Assembly (NCBI GenBank): GCA_001598975.1
Contig: BBXU01001088.1
Coordinates: 1-54,551 of the forward strand
Source: Parachlorella kessleri
Lineage: Eukaryota; Chlorophyta; Trebouxiophyceae; Chlorellales; Chlorellaceae
Length of the DNA: 54,551 nt
Direction: 5' to 3'
Position 1 is the first letter of the stretch. Each line of letters begins with the position of its first letter. A model generated the notes under the pieces. The model was not told the origin of the DNA. It was given only the letters and a program-made list of their open reading frames with translations, and searched no databases. Positions 43,456 through 54,551 of this stretch are shown here, one piece after another. The position numbers and the translations under genes are program-made.

Positions 43456-46400
43456 ATGCTGCCGCCCTCAGTGCCTGCTTACACAAACCGCTCCTCGCAC
43501 CGCTGCGGCGGCCGCAGCCTTGAGCCTCAAGGCACAAGAGGGCCGGCTTGCTCTTTTCGTAGTGTCGGAAGGCAAGGCAGGCCGGGCGATGCCGGCGCCA
43601 GTCCTGCCTTGAACAAGCCGTGCTGCAGATTAAAGGCAGGGTGTGTTGATTATTTGCCATTTCTGGGTCTGCTGTACAGCTACCGCCCAGCTGCCCTGCA
43701 CAGATCCAGCGCAGACATTGATCCCTTACACGTTGGGCGGCTAGGACGTCCGCCTTATACATTTCCTCAAACCATGTTTGCCGGGGCCCCTGGCATGCAT
43801 TGAGCTGACTGCCTGAACAAGATTTCTCAGCACCGCTGGCTCACCTGCAGTATGCGACCACCCGGCAACCGCCACACCGCTTGAGCGGCAAGGCCGCCTC
43901 GCTAGGCCATTCAAAGTTCGGGCAGGCTGGATGGGCGCAGAGCAAGCCCCCCACCGCTAGCTCGGTTTGTAACTGGCCTAGAGGACAGCTGCTGGGTGCG
44001 GCAGGAGGGCCCTCCAGCAAGGCGGGTGCCGCTTGCTGGTGCCGCTGCTGCTGCTGCTCAGATTTTGTGGTATGTCCTACTGCTAATATGGGGTTCCTTC
44101 TGCTGCTGCTGCTGTGCTGCCCACTGCGACCTGCATCGCTGCTGTCGCCCCATGTTACCACATACTGGCTGCCCCACACGGCAGCAGCCTCCATTGCAGG
44201 GAGCATTTCCATCCGGGCCTGCCACACGCCGGCCAGGTAATGCCCAGGTGCCGCCGCGATCTCTCGGTCCTCCAAAGCCCTTTCGGAAGTCCCAGCCTTG
44301 AAACGAGCTTCCGTCAACTGGTTGTTCATGCTAGAAAAGCTCGGCTCAGCCGCATAGGCGTCCAACTCCTAGCAGCAGTTGGGGACTTCTATGGTGAGCG
44401 CTACAGCTCACTGAGGGAGCTCTACAGCACGGCCGCAGGGAAGTGTGCTTGCCACTGCCAGTGGAAAACTGCCAGCCGCGAAGATATCTATCGCGGACCG
44501 GTGTGCGCCATGGCGCACAAACCGGCCTATACGCCATGCTAGCTACAGGCACTAGTCCAACGCGACGCAGACTTGCATAACCCCTCATGAAAACAACAGC
44601 CACACCTTGCAGATGGATGCGAACACCACGCCGAGTGTATTCACCACTTCAACATCATCGGCCTGCGCGAAGCATGCACAGGGCTCAACAGTTCTGGGAT
44701 TGTGCAAGGCGCAGTAGGTTTTGTGAGAGATTCAATGAACCCAGGTCCATGGCAGGCACCCTGGCAAGGGCTGCATTCGCAAAGACTTCCCCACACAAGC
44801 CAGCTGCATTCTCCCCACCTACTGTCGCAGATAAACGCCAGCTGCCTGCCACAATTAATTACAACATGGCAGAAAGGCCAGCTCTATGTATGCAAGCAGC
44901 GCTAGCCTGGCTGACACAGGCCAATACAACCTCAACCTCCAAATGCTGGGTGTCCCAAGCAACGCTCTCAACAGCACCTTGCCTCTAGACGGATGCGTTT
45001 TCGGGAAGCGCGCAACCTGCAAGGATGAGCGCTTGTCTGTCTCTGCTCCAGGCATGGAGCCTACCGCCCCCACCGAACTCCCCAACAAGATATCCTAGCA
45101 GGGCAACCACCAACTCAGCCTCACCTGGAACCCCTCCGCACACGCCTGCTGCGCCCACCCTGACAGCGCTCGCACCAGCCCGCACTGCAGCGCCGCCAGA
45201 AGGAGGAAGCAGGGCTCCTTCTTGCCGGTCCCGGCTCTTGACAGGCACGTGATAAAACCCACCAACATGCTCCTCCTAGGACTGGCCATCGCGTCTCTCT
45301 GCATGGCAGCAGCCAGCGCAAGAGGCCTGGGATGACCCATCCCGTACGTCATGGTGACACTCCAGGGATGACTCGTGCATGTGTACAGCATGTCAGGGAA
45401 GGAGCCCACACGAGGAAGAGTAACACATGCTTACTCACATCCAGCAAAGCTGGCAAGCTAGGCTTGCATAGGGCTGCTGAGTACTGACCATTCGAGCCTG
45501 CCACCCACTTGGGTGTGAATGACCCGGCCTGGGCACCCCTTGAGGTGCTCAAGTGCTACCCAAGATGCCATGAGTCATGCCGCAGCTCTGCATTGTCTGC
45601 CCCCGCCATGTGTGACAGGATCCCTAGGAACATCGTATCTGGCTCAGACTCTATTCACTTCTCGGTGCACCTCACTCACTACTACAAACTCCACTCTAGC
45701 AAGCAAGGGCTTACCAGGTCCAGGCCTCTCGTTTTTGAGAGCAGTATCCCTGCCATGGCAACTGCCGCATGGGGTCGCACGCCTTGACGCTGAGCCAAGG
45801 CACGCAACACTATGACGGCCCCCTGGGCCCTGAGCGTCAGGTGCCTGGTCATGGGCAAGTGATGCCAGGCCCAGCGCTCATAGGATATCAACGAATGGTG
45901 TACGACAAGAGTGGTCGTCAGTGCCACAGCCGCCACAAGCTCTATACACCTGCATCACAGGCAGGCACATGTGACCGTGGGGGATCTCCTGATTCAGTGG
46001 ATATGGAACAGTGTGTGATGGTCCTCCAGTTGGGGTAGGGAACTGCTTGGGACATCGGGGGCAACTTTGCATCAGAGGGTGTCGACCCGACTCAGCGGCA
46101 ACGCCCCAACGATGCTGCAGATAGGCTGACAGCACTCGCAACCTCCTCGTCTGGAATTCCTTCTCACCGCTGGGCTGTAAAGCCTTCATGTTGCTGGCCA
46201 GCCAGCCTGGGCACAAGCGCAAGTGCCCCGTTGGCGGCCTCCTGTGCCATACCCTCCATGCCTTTTAGGAAGAAAATGGCGGGGTGCTCGCTTTGGGGGC
46301 CACTTGGGTCGCAAGGTCCTAACGCTAGCGCTGCGGCCCATTTGAGCAGCACCTTACGCTGCAAACACAGGAAACAGCCCATCACAAGGCGCGCCCACAC

Positions 46401-49400
46401 ATGTTAGCCTCAACCTACCTCAGCATGTGTGTGCAGAACGCCCTGACAGGTAGGCAGCCTGATGCTGCGGATAAAGGGATATATTAGCTTGTCAATGTAT
46501 TAGCCAGCTCACCAGTGCATTCCACCTAGCATTCCACCTTGCATACCCTAAACACTTTCTACATGGCAGTTGCCTCTGCCGCAAGACTCGTCCTCAGGCG
46601 CGTAAACATATCCACTACAAACTAGCCACCAGGCATTGGAGCTTACACCACCATTTCGCTGGGTTTTGTCTGAGAACTATAGTCATTATGAGGCTGACAA
46701 CAGTTGTGCCGCACACCTGGGTGGCCAGCAGGCCCAGAAGGGATTTGAAGGTTTCCAGCAGGGCTCCCTCCTCTGCCAAACTGATGAGAGGCGCAGGCTC
46801 CTGCCCACCTGGCCGCGCCGGCAGTTTCTGTCGCAGCCATCTGCCCGCAGCAAGGCTGAGGGTGTAGCAGAGGGCCCAGGGTTGCTCCACTTCCTCATCG
46901 GATCTGTCAGCTTCGTCAAGCGGGTCCCACCAGTAAGGCAGTGGATGCCTTGCTGCCAGCCGCAGGCCCTTGTCAAGAAGCGCGACAGCTGACAGCACAG
47001 CCGCTAACGCCTGCCTGCCAGGGATGCGCGATGAGGGTGGGTGAGAGCGGCTGATGGCGGCAAATGTTGAGAAGGCCGGCCGCAGAATTTCCGCCTCCTG
47101 CCTGCAGGTCGACAAGGAAACCATTGTGAGCCACGCACACAGCAGCAGCCCTTCCTCCTGTGAGCACGAAAGTCACAATCATATTAGTGCATGCCTACCC
47201 ACAACTAATCGTAGGCAGCCCAGGCATTAGTTGCCAGTTACATAGTGCACTTTTCCCAGCTTAACACCTTTGCTGCAAGCCGCAGTTGTGCTGCTGTGAG
47301 CCATTTAGAGATAACCTACCAGTCGCCACCAGAAAGGAAATTCGTAGCAGCGACGCAGCAGTTGCTGAGGATGGCACCCCGCTCCGCGCTCAAGCCGTCA
47401 CCCCATTGTGCGGCCACATCAGCAATCTCCAAGCACTGCCGCGCGGCTGCCAGGCCAAGACTTTCTACCCACCGCGCAGCCAGCGGCTCTGTTGCGCCCA
47501 CACACTTGAAGGCAAGGAGCAGTGCTGCATGCAGCCCGCTGCAGGCTTTCCAGTTGTAGATGAGCTCTATGCAATAACCCATGGAGCTCTCACTGCTGGC
47601 TGCTGAGTCAGGAAGGCAGGAAGCCGCTGCATATACGATTGTGCCAAATCGCTCCAAAAAACCTTGCCAGAAGACTGCACACAAACATCCAAACGCAGGA
47701 TGTTCCCTCCTGGCTGCGCCCAACATCAATGGTGCACCACAAAGCTGGAAGCCAACCGAAAGCAGTGTGATATAGCACCAAACTGGGTTTCACAGTTAGT
47801 GCACACAGTCAGTATGCACCCATGTGAGCATCACAGACCTCTTGCTTCGGGGATGGCGCAGAGTATGTGGACAAAGAACGGATACACTCTCTCCTCGGCA
47901 TGTGGCAGCTCCAGCAGAATTGTCAACCTTGCCCAATCACTCCTCTCCACCTCAGCCTTCAAGGGCAGCACCAAATAGCACCATATTTCCGATGCTCCAT
48001 GCAGCTTGGTATGCATTTTCAATAGCAGTCCCATAGTTGAGGCCCATTCTGATACGCAGTCCAGACGTGACCAGGCCAGTCCAGGATGGTTTGGATTGGT
48101 CGGTGTGATGAAAAACTCTTGCCTAGTCCAACTGCCATACTGCCACTGTTACCACGCCCCAGGCAAATCATTACCCAGCACCCAAAACCATTACCCAGGG
48201 CGTGCTGAGCCACACAGAGCCACCCACCACAGAGCGCAGGCATGCAGGTTGCAGGTTTGGTTTGATTTGGTGTGCGACGCCTCACCTGACACGGAGCAGC
48301 GGTTGATAAGATGTTAAGAATCAGCTGGTCGCGGAGTTTGGGTTGAGCTGCTAAGGTGTCCTAGACTTCAGCCTCAACGCCCTCAAGGCTGGCCAGGAGC
48401 AGCAGCATGCAGCTCGCTGACACCAGTAGCGGGAGCACCTCACTGGGGTTATCGTCTGCAGAAACAGTGGTGGGAGCAGTGCGGATTCTTACAGCTGACA
48501 ATCAGCCAAGGAGGCACTCCGTGCTTCGTGCGAGGCTCCATGCAAGTTATAAGCAGAACAGCAGCATGGTGCTTGCACTCAGACAGAAAGACACCATTAT
48601 ATTGTCAACTTGTCCTGCTCCTTTGCAGGACAGCATAGTGCTTGCCGGGTGCAGGCCGACCGACCTGTCACGATGCTCTCCTCGATGCCACTTGACACGC
48701 TACAGCAGCCCGCCACCTTGCCTGCCACCTCCACCACCTCGGGGAAGCACTCCGCACGCACCAACCGGTAAAACACTGCCAGCGCAAGCCCGACCGCAAG
48801 TGAAAGGTATTGTCGTGGCTCAGAAGGCACGTAGCCCTCTGAAGCCGCAGCTGCCAGCGCCGCAGGGAGTTCTACAAGGCTAAGGTGCAGCAAGGAGGTG
48901 AAGGCCGGGGGCAGGGGGCCTGATGTCTGCGACAGCGAGACTTCCGCGGCATCCACCAAATGTTTGAGCAGAAGGGCGTGTAGGGCAAGTGCCAGCTCTG
49001 GCTCAGTGCTGGGCCGATGCTGGAAGGCTTGCAGCAGCGCTCGCAAGAGGTCCACTGACGTGTCGATCTTCCCCTGGATCCTGCTGCAAAAAAAGCAGCA
49101 CAACCAGACGCAGGCTGGGTTGGCATAGGATGCCCGCAGAGACATGCAACCCTCCTAGGTTTGGCCCGCACCGCAGATATCGGTTAGCCGCATCATGCAA
49201 CATAGATCAGTACTTCTGCTTCAACCCCTAACCTGCTCCAGAAGCCAGGGGAAAGGCCAGTACGGCAGCATCCGTCACGCTCAGCCTGTATTACAGGCTC
49301 TAGCCTGAGTTGCAATTTGCTGTTGAGGCTTAACAGGGACCTCCAGCAGGCACTGTGCCTGGGGTTGCTAACTGCGTCACTCAGGCAGTTCACATATGCC

Positions 49401-49480
49401 TCCCAGAGGCGCTCGATTGCGTCCTCAGGTACTTCAAGATTTCCCATGTCATGGAAAGTCCAGCCAGGTGCAAGTGCCAA
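43456..49480 (-). CDS. Fifth MYND zinc-finger protein (E), divergent from the array
   Basis: The start MALAPGWTFHDMGNLEVPED is at 49480 (MGNLEVPED at 49447 is the alternative). Approximate exons: 49480-49292, 49084-48719 (IQGKIDTSVDLLRALLQAFQ, SEPRQYLSLAVGLALAVFYR), 48460-48280, 48020-47850 (YLVLPLKAEVERSDWARLTI), 47640-47330 (CIELIYNWKACSGLHAALLL), 47110-46690, 46360-46165, 45935-45720, 45245-45125 and 44365-43852. The last is 43606-43456 (TAA). All are helix-rich, as in the array proteins. The MYND finger is built across the last intron: LLCAHPACPNF, RCGGCRVVAYC, then STACSRQDWRRHRPACLAF, giving the full Cys/His set. No SAP-like tail follows; the end is Lys/Arg/Ala-rich. One exon carries an in-frame TAG (48361-48363) between ASLEGVEAEV and DTLAAQPKLRDQLILNILST. 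It must be spliced out, read through, or mean that the gene is dead. Confidence 0.65.
44476..44519. repeat. Two adjacent palindromes in a gene E intron
   Basis: tgtgcgcca at 44502-44510 is followed directly by its exact reverse complement at 44511-44519 (18-nt palindrome). A near-palindrome centred on gatatc lies beside it (44476-44496). The region is non-coding for gene E as modelled. Confidence 0.7.
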
Positions 49481-49709
49481 ACTTAGGGAAGGGCATGGAG
49501 GAGGGATTGATAAACGTTACACTGAGTTGCCGGCGTCCCTCGTACCAACAACCACAACACCTACATCGTGGCCATATCGTGCACCCGCCAGCGCGCTACT
49601 GTTAAAAATGCCACCACAAGCACCTCAAGGCGTGCTTTCCTGATTATGAATGTGTTTGCATCATTCTCACTGGCAAAGCCCACTTCTGTCGACACGTTTG
49701 GCAGTGCTG
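49481..49709. promoter_or_regulatory. Divergent promoter between gene E and F-box/LRR gene 2
   Basis: A 229-bp head-to-head spacer separates the two start codons, so both promoters lie here. No recognisable core element is seen. Confidence 0.45.
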
Positions 49710-51932
49710 ATGACATCTGCTGCCCTTCCAGTGGAGCTCCTTGAGCACGTTGTTACAGCCACCGAAGACTCCTGGCCTGTGTTGGATGTTGCCGACAGGG
49801 TGAGCCTGGATAGTTGGGCGGTAGTGTGACCTGGGCAGTGCACATGTACAGTGCCGTGCCCAAGTCAAAGGCCTCCTCCAAGGGCTGTGAGATCAATTGG
49901 TGCTTGTCTTTGGTTCCCCACCCGGTTTGCTGCACACGGAGCGTTACCAAAGTACCTTGGGCATGACCTATCAGCAGCCCGTCTCGCTGCGCAACTTTTG
50001 CCGCGTGCAGGTGCGCTGTTTGGCGGTGTGTAAGCTATGGAGGGAAACACTGAGCCTCCAGCGCGTTCATCTGCCTCTGCTGAGGTTCAAACTGCATAGC
50101 GGTGTCAGGGTGGACCCGGTCCTTGAATGGGCCTCTCGCACCGGGCCAGGAGTGCGGGCAGTACGTTTGTCAAGCAGCCACGGGCTGTCCACCCAGTGTC
50201 CCGCTTTCCTGGCAGCGCACAGGCTCCTTGTGTCACTGCAACCAGGGGAGGTGAGTCGATTGCCAGGCAAAGGTCTCTATCCGAGTTGGACGGCTAGCTA
50301 TTGATGCAACTTTTGAACTACCTTGGGTCTGAAATACAGCAGCAGTGGGTAACATTCGCGGCCGCCAGCGCAAGGAAGCTGTGATCTGCTTAATACATTA
50401 AGTCCATGCTAAAGAGGTTCAGCCCGGGAGGCGCGCAAAGCATCAGCTGGGATCGTCTGCAGCTGCGCCTGCTGTATCAGACGTCCACCCAATTGAGTTA
50501 GTAGCATTTCTGTGCGCATGTTTCAGAAAAAAAAGCGCTTGTACTGAGCCATGCCTGGCTGTAGTAGTGATGCTTGTTAAGCGCTGCGAGCATGGCAAAG
50601 TGCTGGCGTTGCTGTTCTTCGTACTGCACAATGATGACGTGCATGTCACCTGCGCCCGGTGAACAGGTACTTCAGGAGCTCAGCATCAGGACCCAGTGTG
50701 ATGTCATGTGGCAGCTGTGGCCAGCGCTTGGCCTCCTGTCCCAGCTGCGGCGCCTTCAGCTGTACCAAAAGAAATATGGCGACCCTCTGGACGCCCTCCG
50801 GCTGGCCAGCTTGCCGCCCTCGCTGGCCCGTCTCGAAGTCACGGTACTTGACGAGCTCCACATAGTTGGCACGGGGCTGCTTCCGTCGCTGACCAGCCTG
50901 GTGGTTTCCAGCACTGCTGGATTGGTAATAGACGCGCCCCTCGTCAGCTTGCGGGAGCTGAGGTTGTTCTTTGTGCGGGGTGCACAGCTGAGGGGGTCTC
51001 AGCTGCAGCTGCCGCAGCTCACGCTGCTGCACCTGTCTGACGCCGGACACCAGATCGACCTGCAGCGCATGCCCAGCCTGCGGTGCATCTCCTTCTGGGG
51101 CAGCAGCCCAACAGTACTGCCAGGGCTAGCGGCCCTGTCACACGTCACCAGCCTCGTCTTTCAAGTGCTTAGCGATGACCACCTGGTCGAGGTGCTGGAG
51201 TGCACCCTGGCCCACCTGTGCCACCTTGGACTACACATACCGCATAGAAGGGAGGGCATCCCCTGTGAACAGCGGTCCCTAGTGTCAGTCCTGCAACGCA
51301 GCACCCAGCTCACCAGCCTGACCATACACGACACAGGCTTGCTGCCGCACCTGACAGCGGTGCCCCGGCTGCGCTCGCTGGTTTGTGAGGAGCTGTCAGC
51401 TGCGGAGCTGGATATAGAAGACCTCAACTCCCTGGCTGGCCTCAAACACCTGACAGAGCTGGTCTTTAGTGAAGCCGTGCCGGACAGGGATGAAAGGGCA
51501 AAATGTCTGCAGGTACGCCTACTCCACCTAGCCTGTTTTGCCCTGTAGGATTTGGCCATGAGGGTATGTGGGATGGGGTTCACGGGCTTACAGGCTGGCA
51601 AAATTACGAATTTGGCTGTGAGCACCTGTTCCAGTGCCCTTGACTGGACGACATCTCGTTCAGCTGCGACTACTTCTAGCAACCAGCGGGAGATGAGTGC
51701 TGCCAGCCCCAATCAGTGTGCACGTGTGGCGTGTGCTGGTCAGCCTAGAGTGTCAGGAGACTGCAGCCAGCCCTAGTTCCAGTAGTATGGAAGTTGCAGT
51801 ACTCCCTGGGAGGCTGGGCTTTCCTACTACGGATCTCTGCACACATCCTTATATATAACCAGGTTGTGCGTGCTCCTCCTGCAGCTGCTGACCCGCGTTC
51901 TGCCGGACGGATGCAAGATTACGCTGCCATGA
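49710..51932 (+). CDS. F-box / leucine-rich-repeat protein 2
   Basis: Exons: 49710-49799, 50011-50250, 50667-51512 and 51885-51932 (TGA), about 407 residues. The first exon is 90 nt, exactly as in F-box/LRR 1. The F-box is MTSAALPVELLEHVV ... VLDVADR joined to VRCLAVCKLWRETLSLQ. LRR motifs: LQELSIRTQCDVMW, LSQLRRLQLYQKKYGDPLDA, LPPSLARLEVTVLDELHIVG, LPSLTSLVVSSTAGLVIDAP, LPQLTLLHLSDAGHQIDLQR, STQLTSLTIHDTGLLPHLTA and LKHLTELVFSEAV. It ends LLTRVLPDGCKITLP, matching LLASILPVGC in the paralog. The LRR body has diverged strongly while the F-box and intron phases are kept, as expected if only target choice differs. Likely substrate receptor of an SCF-type ubiquitin ligase; target unknown. Confidence 0.85.
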
Positions 51933-53160
51933 CGAGCTCGTTGACGACTACCATGTTTGGGGTGTGAAGCAAGAGATGACGGCGATAGTCAGCCTTGGAG
52001 AAAACCCTTAGTGCTAGCTTTTTGGCCCTGGGCAAAGTGTTCCCCTGCAGGTACTGCATAAGGAAGATTGGCAGAAGGACCTTGGTATATTGAGCTTTGA
52101 GCAGCTCACGATAAGCCTGCATTGCAGTTTGCCTTATGGCACTTTAGTACCGTTAAGGCTGTCCCCAGGGCTCCACCAGCCCTGATGGCATTGCAGTGTG
52201 GCGCCGCCTATCAGGATGGTAGGAACGGTCGGTGGGCCTTGTTGTGTCCTCCTTGGCTAAAAATGATACGCATTGCCTTTGTTACGCTCAGGGCTTGGTG
52301 CTCATGAGCAGCAGACATCGCCCGGTGGGGCATAGACTGCTATTTACTTTGGTAAAGGCCTTGCGCCGAGCTAGTAGATATTGTGATTTGTGGGCATAGT
52401 ACATCCTGGCTGTTTGTTGGCCGCACTGGGGGGCCTCATGGCAGCATGGTCAGGTGGCACTTATACTACAGTATGCTAAGGAGGCATGCCTTGCCTTGCA
52501 CCACTGCCTTGCCTTGAAGCCTACTTATGACTGAGGGAGCATTCTGACAAGAAAACTGGAATGTCAGACGACTAAATTACTGGCTAGCTGCTGAGCAAGG
52601 TGGGGTCATGGGGTTGTTGATAGTGACCCTGGCATCCATGGCAGCATGTTCCAGTATGGCTTGGGTACAATTGCAGTTATACTAGGAGTGCATGTTGGCA
52701 ACCTTGAGGTGTGGCTGACTCGAAAGCCTGGTGTGAAAAGGAAGCAGAGCTGAGGCGAGCTGTAAACTCAAACCTGTATCCTATAGAAGTATAACAGAGT
52801 CTCTCGCCACGGCAGAGCTTGGCCAGATAGTAGGTTTCCTTGAGAACTGCGTCATGATAAATCTCAAATAACAACCTCTTGTCTGGTACAGTTTACCACC
52901 ACCTCTCTTCTGTTCGCACTGCCTGTTCTCTCCTGCCCGTTCTTCAGTTGAGCTGCGTCTCCTCTTCCAGTGGCCTTAGTTTATCTTGAGGAGAGAATTA
53001 CTGGCTCAGAACTCAGGCAAGACTCAGGCTCATTCTGCATTCAGCCCTGTCAATCCAGTTCAGTTCAGCCCAGCTCTCCTCCCTGTTGCACTATCTGCCA
53101 CCCATGCTAATAAAGTACTCAGAGGGGTGCCGATGCTAAGGAAATTTGATCCGATTCTCG
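51933..53160. other. Intergenic with repeat copy 2
   Basis: This is AT-richer than the neighbouring genes, with TGTAA at 52761-52765. The only structured element seen is the repeat at 52942-53115. No gene is recognised. Confidence 0.5.
52942..53115 (+). repeat. Direct repeat, copy 2 (about 174 bp)
   Basis: Partner of 43113-43286. It starts ttcagttgagctgc and ends catgctaataaag. It could be a shared 3' flank of the duplicated F-box/LRR unit or a short mobile element. Confidence 0.85.
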
Positions 53161-54551
53161 ATGAAGGATCCCCTGTCCAAAATTGTGGACCGATTTTCAT
53201 CGTTAAGGGCTCAATCAGTTCACACAAAGCTAAGGAACAGTATAAGCTTCGCAGAGGTGGAAGGTAGCCAGCGATGAGCTCAGAGTGATGGTGGAAAAAG
53301 CCAGGGACAGCGATCCAGCGCCTGAGAGCGGGTATTCTTACTTTGTGGTACCTATGCACTTAGTTCAGGGCTTGATGCAGCGTGCCGGACGGGCCAGGAC
53401 TGGCTGGCAGGTGGGTGATGATGGCTCTCATCCAGGCTTGCCTGGAGCGTGCTGTGCCGACGGCTGGGGAGTCCAAGCCCTTGCTGTGATACAGTTAGGT
53501 CCTGTTGAAGGATTTTGCCCCGCATCAGCTGCCTCCACCTGCGCTCAAGGCTGTCCCCAGGCATCATGCACTGCAGGCCTTTTTGTGAGGCTGGCGCTTG
53601 TGTATGCCGCTTGGACTCCTCTCTCTGTTGATCCAAGGTAGGGTTGGGTGCTACTAGGTAGCCCTGGTATGTTCTGGGCACTCCCTACCGCCTCCGCCCC
53701 TTCGGCCTGAGCACTGTACGCGGTATGCTGACCCTGTTGCTTACAGTGCCCACACGTATGTCTGCAGAGCATGCCCAGCGACAAATACCACTGTGTGATA
53801 TGTGGCAAAGAGGGCACTTCAAAGGACACACGGCGCTGGGATCCTGATAAGTGCTTTGGCAAGTCAGATGACCGGTGCCCTCGAGCGCACCAGAAGTGCA
53901 TTCGAGCGCAGCGGACTCTGGCAGCCATGCCCCAAGACCCACCACCCGTGCGCAGTACCCGCGCGACAGCTAGGCAGCAGCTGTTCAAGGCAGGGGAAAA
54001 GCGAGAGCGGGCGGCGCCGTTGACCGAGGTGGAGGCCCTGCTAGCCAGCGCTGGCCCTGCCCCAGAGGAACCGGTGCGCCGTCGCGTAGCCCAGCAGGGA
54101 GCAAGCGGGCTCAGACCAGCCGTGGCAGCTGCCATTGCAGGGGCGGGAGCAGCAGAGCTAGCAGCAGCAGCGGTAGCAGAGCATGCACATGAAGAGGGAA
54201 CGGATGAAGACTTGGGTAAGTGCCCTTGCTGCCTCCCCTGATGGATGGTGTGACTGTGGTGCAAAACGAGCAGTGTGGCCTGGCTGTGAGTCTGCTTTGG
54301 CTGGGGTTGTTGGAGGTTGCAATATGATATTTGTCAGCTCGCCTCCTGCTGCGCACTCAGTCTTTCATGACGCCATTGCTTGGATTGCAGACGTTGGGAA
54401 TGCCTCGCACAATCCAGTGCCAGCGTCGGCTCAGCCTTCTCCATCCAAGTCTCCAGCAGCAAAGCGGGTGAAGCCTGACTGGCAACATCTGGACCACTCC
54501 CGGCACGCTGCCAGCCAGTGTGGGCGGCATCCCCACCTCGCTTCTGCGGGG
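53161..54551 (+). CDS. Unrecognised gene with Cys-rich motif, cut by the window edge (partial)
   Basis: A possible start at 53161 reads MKDPLSKIVDRFSSLRAQSV, though its join to the next exon is unclear. Exon 53255-53410 (52 codons) reads VASDELRVMVEKARDSDPAP, then ESGYSYFVVPMHLVQG. Exon 53768-54215 begins YHCVICGKEGTSKDTRRWDP with DKCFGKSDDRCPRAHQKC, a C-x2-C pair followed by further Cys and His residues that look metal-binding. It continues into an Ala-rich helical part ending EEGTDEDLD. The next exon, 54391-54551 and beyond, is polar (SAQPSPSKSPAAKRVKPDWQ). No stop is reached. I do not recognise the family. Confidence 0.5.

Noticed and set aside
15672..48363. A nuclear code with TAG read as glutamine, suggested by TAG in MYND genes B, C and E
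   Set aside because: TAG ends the A, C and D proteins at the same aligned place, with conservation stopping right after it. TAG, TGA and TAA are all used as natural ends by the other genes. The standard code with damaged genes, readthrough or short introns is simpler.
1..54551. tRNA or rRNA genes
   Set aside because: I saw no cloverleaf with T-loop consensus and no conserved rRNA segment while reading both strands. A covariance-model scan would be needed to exclude a divergent one.

Overview
This window is nuclear DNA from a eukaryote, most likely a chlorophyte green alga. It is GC-rich. Coding sequence is broken into many short exons with GT...AG introns, typically a gtgag- or gtaag-type donor and a ctgcag-type acceptor. 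Some exons carry CAG runs read as polyglutamine, and TGTAA, the usual chlorophyte poly(A) signal, lies downstream of several plus-strand genes. I see no operons, ribosome-binding sites, CRISPR arrays, rRNA or tRNA genes. Exon joins were made by eye from splice-site phase and family conservation, so every CDS span is a gene extent containing introns.

Layout. (1) 303-5193 (+): YbaK-like domain, OB-like domain and DEDDy 3'-5' exonuclease in one protein, followed by an unrecognised coding segment at 5205-6400. (2) 6893-9180 (+): secreted S1 serine protease with an intact triad. (3) 9602-31121 (-): head-to-tail array of four paralogous genes (A, B, C, D) for helical-repeat proteins ending in a MYND zinc finger and, in A and D, an intact SAP-like tail. 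B and C share an in-frame TAG after the MYND finger, and C also has a 13-nt exon deletion. (4) 31621-34431 (-): YL1/VPS72/SWC2 histone-variant chaperone of the SWR1/SRCAP remodeller, head-to-head with (5) 34598-37809 (+), a TrmA/RumA-type m5U methyltransferase. (6) 38777-40461 (+): a divergent protein with weak Ulp1-like features. (7) 40972-42724 (+) and 49710-51932 (+): two F-box/LRR paralogs that share a 3'-flank repeat. Between them lies a fifth MYND gene on the minus strand (43456-49480). (8) 53161-end (+): a Cys-rich gene cut by the window edge.

The most informative region is the MYND array. Its spacers are mosaics. One holds a dead copy of the protease's last exon, and another holds the truncated 3' end of a D-type gene. 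This indicates repeated unequal exchange anchored at the protease/MYND boundary. The array contains an intact first copy (A), two damaged ones (B, C) and a divergent last copy (D) that is probably intact. The housekeeping genes (YL1, m5U methyltransferase, exonuclease) look single-copy and intact. The window does not show a shared pathway among them.
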